A stretch of DNA of 64,000 bases from Babylonia areolata (lineage: Eukaryota; Mollusca; Gastropoda; Neogastropoda; Buccinidae), in assembly GCF_041734735.1 (NCBI RefSeq), contig NC_134900.1:38698954-38762953 (forward strand), written 5' to 3'. Each line of letters opens with the position of its first letter. The stretch's first letter is position 1. The position numbers and the translations under genes were made by a program. Below the pieces are notes generated by a model. The model did no database searches and was not told where the DNA came from. It saw nothing but the letters and a program-made list of their open reading frames with translations. Shown in pieces: positions 33,006 through 44,100 of the stretch.

Positions 33006-33940
33006 TTAACCCTTTCGCTGCCAGGAAAATCAGATTTAAATGAAATCTATTTGCCAGGGGTTTTTTTCACAAAAAACGGGTATAAAATTTCAAAAAATTC
33101 TGGTGCTCTTTGTTATTGGAGAAAGACCCATAAAAGTATATATTTTCTGAAAGGTAAATGAATAAAGAATACAAAACACATGATGTCTTCCCATTTTATG
33201 TATTTTTAATGACATGCTGTTGTTTTGAAATCAGTGTTTTGTTTTTTGTCACATTTTCAACTTGTTCATTACAAACATTAGTCAGGTAATTTACACTAAA
33301 ATGTCATATTTTCTGGACAAATGGATATCTACACACACAAAATCATACGAGAACAACAACATTTTTTTTTTTTTTTTTAAAGATAGATACACAATGCATT
33401 GTGACTTCTCCAAGTGATAATATGGATGTGAGGCCACGCCCCCTCAGTCTCCACCCCCCCCTCCTCTTCACCCCTCTCACACGGTCACTTTATCCAGTTC
33501 TCATCAGACTGCGTTGGCTGAGTGCTCACACTGTCCTGCTAAAAATTCAGTCACTTCTGTTGTCATCTACTACACCAGAACAGCCGGCATCACTCACTGA
33601 TAGTCGTATCTTGGCCACTCACTTGATTGCTCCCTTTATTTTCTATCAAATCGTCCTATAAATGTTAACCACTGTCTTCTCCTTCGAAATTACGCTTCAA
33701 TTCTTTCTGAGCATCAGCTAAAGAAATCAATAAAGGATGTAGATGGTGTTTCTAGTTATGAATAATAGAATCTAGAAAGATTCCCCGAGCTAAATTTACC
33801 AGTATTTTTGTCAATGAACTGAATGCAAACAAGGGAAAAGTCAGAATATTTTGATGACGAGTTATCTCGTCATTGTGGCAGCAAAGCATACATGCTTTCG
33901 ATGACGAGTTATCTCGTCATATAGGCAGCCTAGGGGTTAA
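33006..33940. mobile_element. piggyBac-like element with duplicated palindromes
   Basis: Left end ttaaccctttcgctgcc, right end ggcagcctaggggttaa, both flush with TTAA (33006-33009, 33937-33940). Two identical 20-base palindromes (arms atgacgag/ctcgtcat) lie near the right end at 33854-33873 and 33901-33920. No transposase frame recognised. Confidence 0.75.
33161..33166 (+). terminator. Candidate poly(A) signal for the SLC22-like gene
   Basis: First AATAAA after the stop codon (about 290 bases on). It lies inside a TTAA-bounded element, so if used the transcript end was supplied by a transposon. Confidence 0.4.
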
Positions 33941-34317
33941 AGAAGCAGTTTCAGTTTCAGTTCAGACTTGTGTATAACCAAAAGGTTGCAAGTGCATAAA
34001 CAGAAGAAATACTTGAATGTCTGTCAATACCAAAGTGGGCTTCGGAATGAAATGACATTCAGGGAAAGTATTCATGGCTATGTGTAAGTCATACTGATTG
34101 AAAATAATCTATGTATTAAAAAAATTTCAAGAGAATGGATAACACACTCATTACAGATGATGCTGGAAGCACAAATCCTTTCCAAAGTTCACTTGGCAAA
34201 AACAAGCCCATACCTTTAGTGTTGGAACATCCAGCAATAGTTTGTTTCTTTTGTCCTGTGGTTTTACAACTTACTTGACATGTGTGCACATGTCATGATG
34301 GTAGCAAAACATAGGGG

Positions 34318-34440
34318 TGTACAGACGTTTCACTTTCAGCTTCTCAAGGAAGTGTCGCTGCCTTCAGACAAATCCTTATGCACTACACTACATCTGCCAG
34401 GTAGATGCCTGACCAGCAGCATACATAACCCAACGTGAGA
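34318..34440 (-). mobile_element. Short dispersed element, minus copy
   Basis: Reverse complement of the 25983-26105 family: ctcaaggaagtgtcgctgcc, acatctgccaggtagatgcc, gcatacataacccaacg. Confidence 0.7.
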
Positions 34441-34837
34441 GACGTACAAGAGACGTACAGAGAAATACTCCTGCTGAATGTTCGATAGAATCCATGCGTG
34501 GATTCAGTGTGTGCTTCAGCACAGACACAAACTTCTAACAGCGTCAGGTTGCTGTCGCTGAGTAACAGTTTAAAAATAAGATTGTGAGAGGGGTAGTTTT
34601 TTTGTTTATTTATTGTTTTTTGTCTTTTTAGATCAGTAAGAATCACATTGTACTGCAATGAAGGCTTTGCATCACTCAATGATCGTATGGTACGGACAGA
34701 ATGATTGTACTGTTATGGATGGAACCTTAGGATATTAAGTAGTAACCCATATAATCTCAGGTTGGGCATTTCCTGTTCAGGTCGTTTTGAAATATGGTCT
34801 TGTCTGGTCCACTCCTTTCTATAAAGCTGTTAGCTTG

Positions 34838-36895
34838 TATGGCAAAGTGTGTGTGTTGGGTGCCTGAGGGTGTGTGCCAAAGTGTGTGTTTTGGTGTCTT
34901 AGTGTGTATGGCAAAGTGTGTGTTTTGGGTGCCTCAGTGTGTGTGGCAAAGTGTGTGTTTTGGGTGCCTGAGTGTGTGTGCCAAAGTGTGTGTTTTGGTG
35001 TCCTTAGTGTGTGTGGCAAAGTGTGTGTTTTGGGTGCCTCAGTGTGTGTGCCAAAGTGTGTGTTTTGGGTGCCTCAGTGTGTGTAGCAAAGTGTGTGTTT
35101 TGGGTGCCTCAGTGTGTGTGGCAAAGTGTGTGTTTTGGGTGCCTGAGTGTGTGTGCCAAAGTGTGTGTTTTGGGTGCCTCAGTGTGTGTGGCAAAGTGTG
35201 TGTTTTGGGTGCCTCAGTGTGTGTAGCAAAGTGTGTGTTTTGGGTGCCTCAGTGTGTGTGGCAAAGTGTGTGTTTTGGGTGCCTCAGTGTGTGTAGCAAA
35301 GTGTGTGTTTTGGGTGCCTGAGTGTGTGTAGCAGTGTGTGTTTTGGGTGCCTGAGTGTGTGTAGCAAAGTGTGTGTTTTGGGTGCCTGAGTGTGTGTAGC
35401 AGTGTGTGTTTTGGGTGCCTGAGTGTGTGTGGCAAAGTGTGTGTTTTGGGTGCCTGAGTGTGTGTAGCAAAGTGTGTGTTTTGGGTGCCTCAGTGTGTGT
35501 GGCAAAGTGTGTGTTTTTGGGTGCCTCCGTGTGTATGGCAAAGTGTGTGTTTTGGGTGCCTCAGTGTGTGTAGCAAAGTGTGTGTTTTGGGTGCCTCAGT
35601 GTGTGTGGCAAAGTGTGTGTTTTTGGGTGCCTCCGTGTGTATGGCAAAGTGTGTGTTTTGGGTGCCTCAGTGTGTGTAGCAGTGTGTGTTTTGGGTGCCT
35701 GAGTGTGTGTGTGCCAAAGTGTGTGTTTTGGTGTCTTAGTGTGTATGGCAAAGTGTGTGTTTTGGGTGCCTGAGTGTGTGTGTGCCAAAGTGTGTGTTTT
35801 GGGGTGACTGAGTGTGTATGGCAAAGTGTGTGTTTTGGGTGCCTCAGTGTGTGTGTGCCAAAGTGTGTGTTTTGGTGTCTTAGTGTGTATGGCAAAGTGT
35901 GTGTTTTGGGTGCCTGAGGGTGTGTGGCAAAGTGTGTGTTTTGGGTGCCTGAGTATGTGTGTGCCAAAGTGTGTGTTTTGGGTGCCTGAGTGTGTGTGGC
36001 AAAGTGTGTGTTTTGGGTGCCTCAGTGTGTGTGCCAAAGTGTGTGTTTTGGTGTCTTAGTGTGTATGGCAAAGTGTGTTTTGGGTGCCTGAGGGTGTGTG
36101 TGGCAAAGTGTGTGTTTTGGGTGCCTGAGTGTGTTCCAAAGTGTGTGTTTTGGGTGCCTCAGTGTGTGTGGCAAAGTGTGTGTTTTGGGTGCCTGAGTGT
36201 GTGTGGCAAAGTGTGTGTTTTGGGTGCCTGAGTGTGTGTGCCAAAGTGTGTGTTTTGATGTCTTAGTTTCAGTGGCAAAGTGTGTGTTTTGATGTCTTAG
36301 TTTCTGTGGCAAAGTGTGTGTTTTGGTGCTTCAGTGTGTGTGGCAAAGTGTGTGTTTTGATGTCTTAGTTTCAGTGGCAAAGTGTGTGTTTTGATGTCTT
36401 AGTTTCAGTGGCAAAGTGTGTGTTTTGGTGCTTCAGTGTGTGTGGCAAAGTGTGTGTTTTGGTGCCTCAGTGTGTGTGGCAAAGTGTGTGTTTTGGTGCT
36501 TCAGTGTGTGTGGCAAAGTGTGTGTTTTGATGTCTTAGTTTCAGTGGCAAAGTGTGTGTTTTGATGTCTTAGTTTCAGTGGCAAAGTGTGTTTTGGTGCC
36601 TCAGTGTGTGTGGCAAAGTGTGTGTTTTGATGTCTTAGTTTCAGTGGCAAAGTGTGTGTTTTGGTGCCTCAGTGTGTGTGGCAAAGTGTGTGTTTTGGTG
36701 CTTCAGTGTGTGTGGCAAAGTGTGTGTTTTGGTGCCTCAGTGTGTGTGGCAAAGTGTGTGTTTTGGTGCCTCAGTGTGTGTGGCAAAGTGTGTGTTTTGG
36801 TGCTTCAGTGTGTGTGGCAAAGTGTGTGTTTTGGTGCCTCAGTGTGTGTGGCAAAGTGTGTGTTTTGGTGCCTCAGTGTGTGTGGCAAAGTGTGT
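34838..36895. repeat. 34-35-bp minisatellite, about 58 copies, with subtypes
   Basis: Unit ggcaaagtgtgtgttttggg, tgcctcagtgtgtgt. From about 36240 the 34-bp forms ttttggtgcctcagtgtgtg and ttttgatgtcttagtttcag alternate, giving a higher-order pattern. Open frames on both strands are periodic artefacts. Confidence 0.95.
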
Positions 36896-38050
36896 TTGTT
36901 TCCCTGGGGACTGCCGTTGCTTGGACTGAGACAGACGAACCTGGGTGTGGCAATATGGGGGACCCAGAAGGAGTGGCATGGGAGTAATTCCACTGAAACA
37001 GTGCAGTTGATGAGGCAGCAAAAAAAAAGAAAAAGAAAAACGAGAAAAAAGTGTGTGTTTTGGGTGCCTGGAGAAAGGACTGGTGACTGTATATGGTTGT
37101 GTGGTAACGTACTCTGGCACAAGGACCCGTTAAACATGTTTGTGGGCAAATGTTAATTGCAGTGACATGCAGGACGGACAAAGTTAAGGATTGTGAAAGA
37201 GTGCAGAGCTGCCTCAGTGAGATGTGTGGTTTCTGGCAGTCTGGACATGCTCACAGGACTGTATTCCTGTATGAGCTGGCCTGGTTTCATTGCTCGTAAA
37301 TAAGTATTTTTGTCAAATTTTACCGTAGAAATCTGTTTAATTTCTTTGTGTAGTTCATTTACCCAAGAAACAATATTCATCTCCTGTTTTTCGATATTGT
37401 AGGCATTCTCTTAAGACATCTGCTTTTTTGTTGTTGTTTTTCTCTTTTTTTTTTCTTTTTTTTTTTAAATCTTAACAGGTATGTGAACTTTGCACATTGA
37501 TTATATGTTATTATGATTAAGACATTCTTCAAGTGAATAAGGTTTAGTTTCAGTAATAATATTGTAAAGTTGTAATTGTGCTTGGTCTTGCAGGTGTTTT
37601 TTTCTTCCAAAATAAAACATATTCATATTGTTTATTCGTGGTGATATGATTAAGATTTTTGATATTAAAGGTGGACTGATTATCCCAAACATGTCCTGGG
37701 GCAAGCTGTTGTGCTGTCATTCTAACAAAATCAACCCGTTCCATGGAGGTTGTTTATTGCCACTGTATTCATGCCGTTAAACAAATGAGATTTTTTTCAT
37801 GACTGTATTACTTGAAACCTGAACTGTATTAGTTGGCTTAACACTTCTAAACTGAAGTGAAATAATATTTGCATTTTTCAACCAGTACTGGTTAATTGTG
37901 TTTGTTTGTTTGTTTGTTTTATGTGTATGAACTACCGGTATTTGCTCAGATGAACTTTTTCATGTGAAAATTTGTTTGTGAGTGCATGTTTCTCCAAATT
38001 TAAAGTAAGCATTGTCTTGTTACAAGCACAGAACTATACTTCTGCCCCAC
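36896..38050. other. Intergenic, no gene seen
   Basis: One stray repeat unit near 37050 (gtgtgtgttttgggtgcc) outside the array. A T-rich run 37435-37470. No exon or transposon motif identified. Confidence 0.55.
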
Positions 38051-38400
38051 AAATTGGAGTAATAAAATGATAATGATAATTATTATTATTATTATTATTA
38101 TTACGACAGCAGTAATAAACAGTGCATTTTTGAATGGTAGGAAGGGGATAGGACTTGAAGTAATGGGTAAATAGATGTTTTCAGGCCTGACCTGAAAGAC
38201 TCTAGGGATTGACTGTGTCGGAGAGAGTATGGTAGAGAGTTCCAGAAGTTAGCTGCTGTGAAAGAAAAAGCTGGTTGGCCACGCTGTTTGCATGTGAAAG
38301 TAGGAAGCTGAGGACGGAAGGGTTCTGGACAGAATGTAAGCATGGAAAGTTCAGATAGTTTGGAGGAGCAGAGTCTGTGATAGCTTTAAAGCAGAGACAG
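38051..38400 (-). mobile_element. LINE 3' fragment
   Basis: Minus strand reads AFSFTAANFWNSLPYSLR and SLESFRSGLKTSIY (38290-38160), the C-terminal motif of CR1/L2-like LINEs. The tail on that strand is an (ATA)n run (38080-38103). Confidence 0.75.
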
Positions 38401-39271
38401 AAGCACTTTTAATTGTAGGTGGAGTATCAAATGGTTTGGAATTACATGTGTACATACATTTTTATGCTTAACAGTTATTTTAAGAATGGGGGATGCTGTA
38501 TTCCCACATTTTTTTTTTTTTTTTCAGGTTTTCTACAGCCTTATGATTTTTCTTCTTTTTTTCTTTTTTTTCTTTTTTTTAAAGAAATAGTATAATGAGA
38601 CATTTGTACCATTTGATTGTTGCTTATGTTCCACATGATAAAATGTTTGAGTTCCTGGTTCTGTCTTTGAAAGTATGACTTTTTTTTTTTTCTTCTTTTT
38701 TTTTTTTATTGTCTTGGCTGATGTTATTCATATTTGGGAGACATGTCACTGATTGACAGGTTTTCTTGTTTGTTTGTTTTTTGGTGTGTGGGGAGAGGTT
38801 TTTGTTGTTTTTCGACATCTTTTTGAAAACGTGTGCCTTAAATGTTTTCTAAATGTGGATTGTCTTCTGTTCTGTTGCTTTAATTCTGTTTTGTTAGATT
38901 TCAGTTGGAGTGAATCATACCATATATTCATAATTATTGTTGAATGCTTGATTAAAATCAACAAACAGCATCTGAGAGGTGTTATGTTTATGTGAGTGTA
39001 TGTGTGCACATCCACGTGTGTGTGTGTGTGTGTGTGTGTGTGCAAATACAAATAAAAAATACAAAAAAGCTTTATTCAGTTTCTTCAGACCATTTGACCC
39101 ATACGAAACAAAAAAGATACCAAGATTAAAAGGACAATAATTATGGAGTTGAGACCTAACAGTAGAAAAAAATGTACTAAATATTGACAGGCATTGTATA
39201 GAACGGGTAAAGGGAATGAACTGTTCAAGGTTGCATTCTGAATAATTGTGTTTGCTTTGAAGTACAAAATT

Positions 39272-39302
<31 letters not shown>

Positions 39303-40320
39303 CGCGCACTGAATGGTCAAAAAGATTGATAAAATATGGCCTGAATATCTCACTGCTGTGTTTATTATTCTCCACACACATAACATGTGCACACATGCAT
39401 GCACCAACATGCGCAATAAATATTCAGTTCATCATCAGTAAGTAAATCACACCCATATGCATGATTACAGATGAAAAATTGATGCCTTCAAAACAAAATA
39501 TACCAGGAATATTGCATGCCTATGTGGACAAGAGAGCAACAAATGTGCATGTTCTTTCTTGCATCGAGAGTGAATTCATTCCTCGATCTCTATTCCAACA
39601 ACTCAGTTACAAATATTCAACTCCTCATCATTATCTTAAAATTCTTTCCAAGTTTATCAAAATGTCCAGCAGCTTACTACCTGCAAGTATTCTGACATTT
39701 GAGTCTTTATTGGTCTGTTGATTTTATGGTTTATTAATTTGATTCTGTTACATTGTTTCCATCCTCCAAATTTCCTTGTCCATTATGTCTCTCTTCCACC
39801 CATAATAATTTTATTATGGTTTGTAATTGTTTGAAGTTCGAGCACGCTCGCACACACACACGGGCGACTGACGGTTCTCCGCAGGCAGTGTGTGTGTGTA
39901 TGTGTGTGTGTGGGTGTGTGTGTGCGCGCGCGCGCGCGCGCGCGAACGTGCTCAGTCTGTGTGTGTGTGAGGATGTTTGTTTGTGTAACGGTAAGTACTA
40001 AGTACGTGGTGGTGTAGGATGGAGGTATGAGAGAGAGCATGCGTGAGCCGTCATTGTTTTTGGATGTGGAGTTCCAAGTTCTGTTTTAAGGCACCAGTCT
40101 TTTAGTCTGTATTGGCGAAAGTTTGCGTTTCTATTGACTAAGACTTGCAAAACAACAATGTGTAAATCAAAAACTGAAATTGATACTGATCTCCCTTCTT
40201 TCAAAACCACCGTCTGTGTTATGAAAGATTTAGCTAAATCTTTTCTCTTTTTTTAGCCATTTAAATCAACCGACACAAGTAAAAATTCAAGGTCGAATGC
40301 TTGTGTGAATTTGATCGCGA
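38401..40320. other. Intergenic, no gene; T-rich and GT runs
   Basis: T-rich runs 38510-38580 and 38680-38710, a TG run 39017-39042, TG then (CG)n at 39272-39308, and TG then (CG)n at 39891-39944. The two (CG)n ends are a recurrent TG-to-CG transition. No exon seen. Confidence 0.55.
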
Positions 40321-40400
40321 AACGTCATTTGTTAATTGTGTCACCTAATGACGACATGTGTTTTAATGACGTTCATCTTTTCGCCACATTTTGACGTCAA
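40321..40400 (+). promoter_or_regulatory. Cluster of CRE-like (TGACG) sites upstream of the 616-aa gene
   Basis: CGTCA at 40323-40327, TGACG at 40349-40353 and 40367-40371, and a full TGACGTCA palindrome at 40392-40399, all within 80 bases. These are consensus ATF/CREB sites. They lie 150-225 bases before the main ATG, a plausible promoter position, but the transcription start is unknown. Confidence 0.5.
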
Positions 40401-40476
40401 AGTCTAACAGTGTCCAGTCTGGGTGAAAACTGCTCAAAACTGGAGAACATCCAAGTTCTCCTGGGAGGCTATCTCA

Positions 40477-40551
40477 ATGGACTGGGATGCCATAGAATCA
40501 AGTTCATGGCGTAAAAAAAGGCGTGGAGAAGGTTTCCGGTGGCTAAAATGA
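40477..40551 (+). other. 24-codon upstream ORF overlapping the main start (ATGA)
   Basis: ATG at 40477 opens MDWDAIESSSWRKKRRGEGF then RWLK and stops at TGA 40549-40551, sharing bases with the main ATG 40548-40550. The start has weak context (T at -3, G at +4). A two-codon frame (40487) and another (40506) also precede the main start. Function is inferred from arrangement only, and assumes this stretch is unspliced 5' UTR. Confidence 0.5.
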
Positions 40552-41141
40552 GCCGCCCCGAAAAGGAGGGACACCCTTTCCAGCCAGACGGAAGTATTCT
40601 GTCTCTGGTGGGGGATCTGCTCTTCGCGGGCGCCATTCTGGTCATGATATACCCCTGCCTGCGGAAAACTGTCAGTCGCCTGAACGGCCAGTTCTTCCGC
40701 CAGTTTTTCCACATCTCGGAAATTCTTCTAGCAGTGGTGGCATTGTGCTTCGTGCTGATGCTATTGATCGGACAACAGATGCGGATGGCATACTGCTCCT
40801 TCATTCGACCGTTCGTGGGATCCAAGGACGAGGACAAAGCATACATCAGCATGGTCTTGAAAATTATGTTATGTGGTATCGTGCTGTTCAACTACTTCTG
40901 TGCCGACGGACTCCAGAAGATTATGAGTCTTATCACTGAAAGTATTCAGCCAGCAACTGCGGCCCAAGAGAGAATGCAAAATGCTGGAACTCAAAATGCA
41001 CAATTCGACCCATACCGTGACGCTCTGACCAACAACAGCAACACCAACAGCCAGACTCCCGTGACCCAGACACAGTCTGTGATGCAGTCCGACATTCTTA
41101 CCTCCATGTCTTTTCCGGAACTGTCCTCAGAGGCCTGTCAG
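40548..41141 (+). CDS. 616-aa protein exon 1 (three membrane segments)
   Basis: Starts MSRPEKEGHPFQPDG. Spans: SILSLVGDLLFAGAILVMIY, ISEILLAVVALCFVLMLLIG and ISMVLKIMLCGIVLFNYFC. A short basic loop (LRKTVSRLNGQFFRQ) lies between the first two. Ends FPELSSEACQ in phase 0. Confidence 0.85.
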
Positions 41142-44100
41142 GTGAGACCACTCTGCCACGTGTGTCCGTGGGACTGCAGGTTATACCAGTCCACTCTTCA
41201 TGATGTATCGATATTTGTATGACTGCCTGTCTAGCTACCTGTTTGTCTGTGTGATGATTTTTCAGACCTTTCTTCATCTCCTTCATCTGTCTGTCTACTA
41301 GTCAGTCTATATGCCAGACCTTCCGTCGTGATAATGCACATCCTTCCATGTTCCTTTTCCCACGCCATGCACTGTCGTAACACTGATCAGCGACACATGT
41401 GTGCCCAGGGCCTGTGTGACAGAGGAATTCAACCTCCATCATTTGACTGCTCTCTACCATCACTGTACGTCTGTGTGCTGTCTACCATCACTCTGTGTGC
41501 TGTCTACCATCACTCTGTGTGCTACCATCACTGTCTGTGTGCTGTCTACCATCACTCTATGTGCTGTCTACCATCACTGTCTGTGTGCTGTCTACCTTCA
41601 CTGTCTGTGTGCTGTCTACCATCACTCTGTGTGCTGTCTACCATCACTGTCTGTGTGCTGTCTACCTTCACTGTCTGTGTGCTGTCTACCATCACTCTGT
41701 GTGCTGTCTACCATCACTGTCTGTGTGCTGTCTACCATCACTGTCTGTGTGCTGTCTACCATCACTCTGTGTGCTGTCTACCTTCACTGTCTGTGTGCTG
41801 TCTACCATCACTGTCTGTGTGCTGTCTACCTTCACTGTCTGTGTGCTGTCTACCATCACTGTCTGTGTGCTGTCTACCTTCACTGTCTGTGTGCTGTCTA
41901 CCTTCACTGTCTGTGTGCTGTCTACCTTCACTGTCTGTGTGCTGTCTACCATCACTGTCTGTGTGCTGTCTACCTTCACTGTCTGTGTGCTGTCTACCAT
42001 CACTGTCTGTGTGCTGTCTACCATCACTCTGTGTGCTGTCTACCATCACTGTCTGTGTGCTGTCTACCATCACTCTGTGTGCTGTCTACCATCACTGTCT
42101 GTGTGCTGTCTACCTTCACTGTCTGTCTACCATCACTGTCTGTGTGCTGTCTACCATCACTGTCTGTGTGCTGTCTACCTTCACTGTCTGTGTGCTGTCT
42201 ACCATCACTCTGTGTGCTGTCTACCTTCACTGTCTGTGTGCTGTCTACCATCACTGTCTGTGTGCTGTCTACCATCACTCTGTGTGCTGTCTACCATCAC
42301 TGACTGCTGTCTACCATCACTGTCTGCTGTCTACCATCACTGTCTGCTGTCTACCTTCACTGTCTGTGTGCTGTCTACCATCACTCTGTGTGCTGTCTAC
42401 CATCACTGTCTGCTGTCTACCATCACTGTCTGCTGTCTACCATCACTGACTGCTGTCTACCATCACTGTCTGCTGTCTACCATCACTGTCTGTGTGCTGT
42501 CTACCATCACTGTCTGTGTGCTGTCTACCTTCACTGTCTGTGTGCTGTCTACCATCACTGTCTGTGTGCTGTCTACCATCACTGTCTGTGTGCTGTCTAC
42601 CATCACTGTCTGCTGTCTACCATCACTGTCTGCTGTCTACCATCACTGTCTGCTGTCTACCTTCACTGTCTGTGTGCTGTCTACCATCACTGACTGTCTG
42701 CTGTCTACCATCACTGACTGCCTGCTGTCTACCATCACTGTCTGCTGTCTACCATCACTGACTGCTCTCTACCTTCACTGACTGTCTGCTGTCTACCATC
42801 ACTGACTGCCTGCTGTCTACCATCACTGTCTGCTGTCTACCATCACTGACTGCTCTCTACCTTCACTGACTGTCTGCTGTCTACCTTCACTGTCTGCTGT
42901 CTACCATCACTGACTGTGTGCTGTCTACCTTCACTGACTGCCTGCTGTCTACCATCACTGTCTGCTGTCTACCATCACTGACTGTGTGCTGTCTACCATC
43001 ACTGCCTGCTGTCTACCATCACTGTCTGTGTGCTGTCTACCATCACTGTCTGCTGTCTACCTTCACTGTGTGCTGTCTACCATCACTGACTGTGTGCTGT
43101 CTACCATCACTGTCTGCTGTCTACCTTCACTGTGTGCTGTCTACCATCACTGACTGTGTGCTGTCTACCATCACTGTCTGTGTGCTGTCTACCATCACTG
43201 TCTGCTGTCTACCTTCACTGTGTGCTGTCTACCATCACTGACTGTGTGCTGTCTACCATCACTGACTGTGTGCTGTCTACCATCACTGTCTGTGTGCTGT
43301 CTACCATCACTGTCTGTGTGCTGTCTACCATCACTGACTGTGTGCTGTCTACCATCACTGTCTGTGTGCTGTCTACCATCACTGTCTACCATCACTGTCT
43401 GTGTGCTGTCTACCATCACTGTCTACCATCACTGTCTGTGTGCTGTCTACCATCACTGTCTACCATCACTGTCTGTGTGCTGTCTACCATCACTGTCTAC
43501 CATCACTGTCTGTGTGCTATCTACCATCACTGTCTGTGTGCTGTCTACCATCACTGTCTACCATCACTGTCTGTGTGCTGTCTACCATCACTGTCTACCA
43601 TCACTGTCTGTCTGCTGTCTACCATCACTGTCTACCATCACTGTCTGTGTGCTGTCTACCATCACTGTCTGTGTGCTTTCTACCATCACTGTCTGTGTGC
43701 TGTCTACCATCACTGTCTACCATCACTGACTGTGTGCTATCTACCATCACTGTCTGTGTGCTGTCTACCATCACTGTCTACCATCACTGACTGTGTGCTA
43801 TCTACCATCACTGTCTGTGTGCTGTCTACCATCACTGTCTACCTTCACTGTCTGTGTGCTTTCTACCATCACTGTCTGTGTGCTGTCTACCATCACTGTC
43901 TGTGTGCTTTCTACCATCACTGACTGTGTGCTGTCTACCATCACTGTCTACCATCACTGTCTGTGTTCTGTCTACCATCACTGTCTACCTTCACTGTCTG
44001 TGTGCTGTCTACCTTCACTGTCCTTGTGATGTCTACCATCACTGTCTGTGTTCTGTCTACCATCACTGTCTACCTTCACTGTCTGTGTGCTGTCAACCTT

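Noticed and set aside
33480-33640. LINE C-terminal fragment (LRWLSAHTVLLKIQ)
   Set aside because: Only a vague resemblance to the LHWLPV motif; too weak to call.
34819-36312. Minus-strand His/Thr/Leu-rich frames
   Set aside because: Translations of the 35-bp array.
41328-43923. Long Cys/Leu/Pro/Ser/Val frames
   Set aside because: Periodic translation of the 24-bp intronic array.
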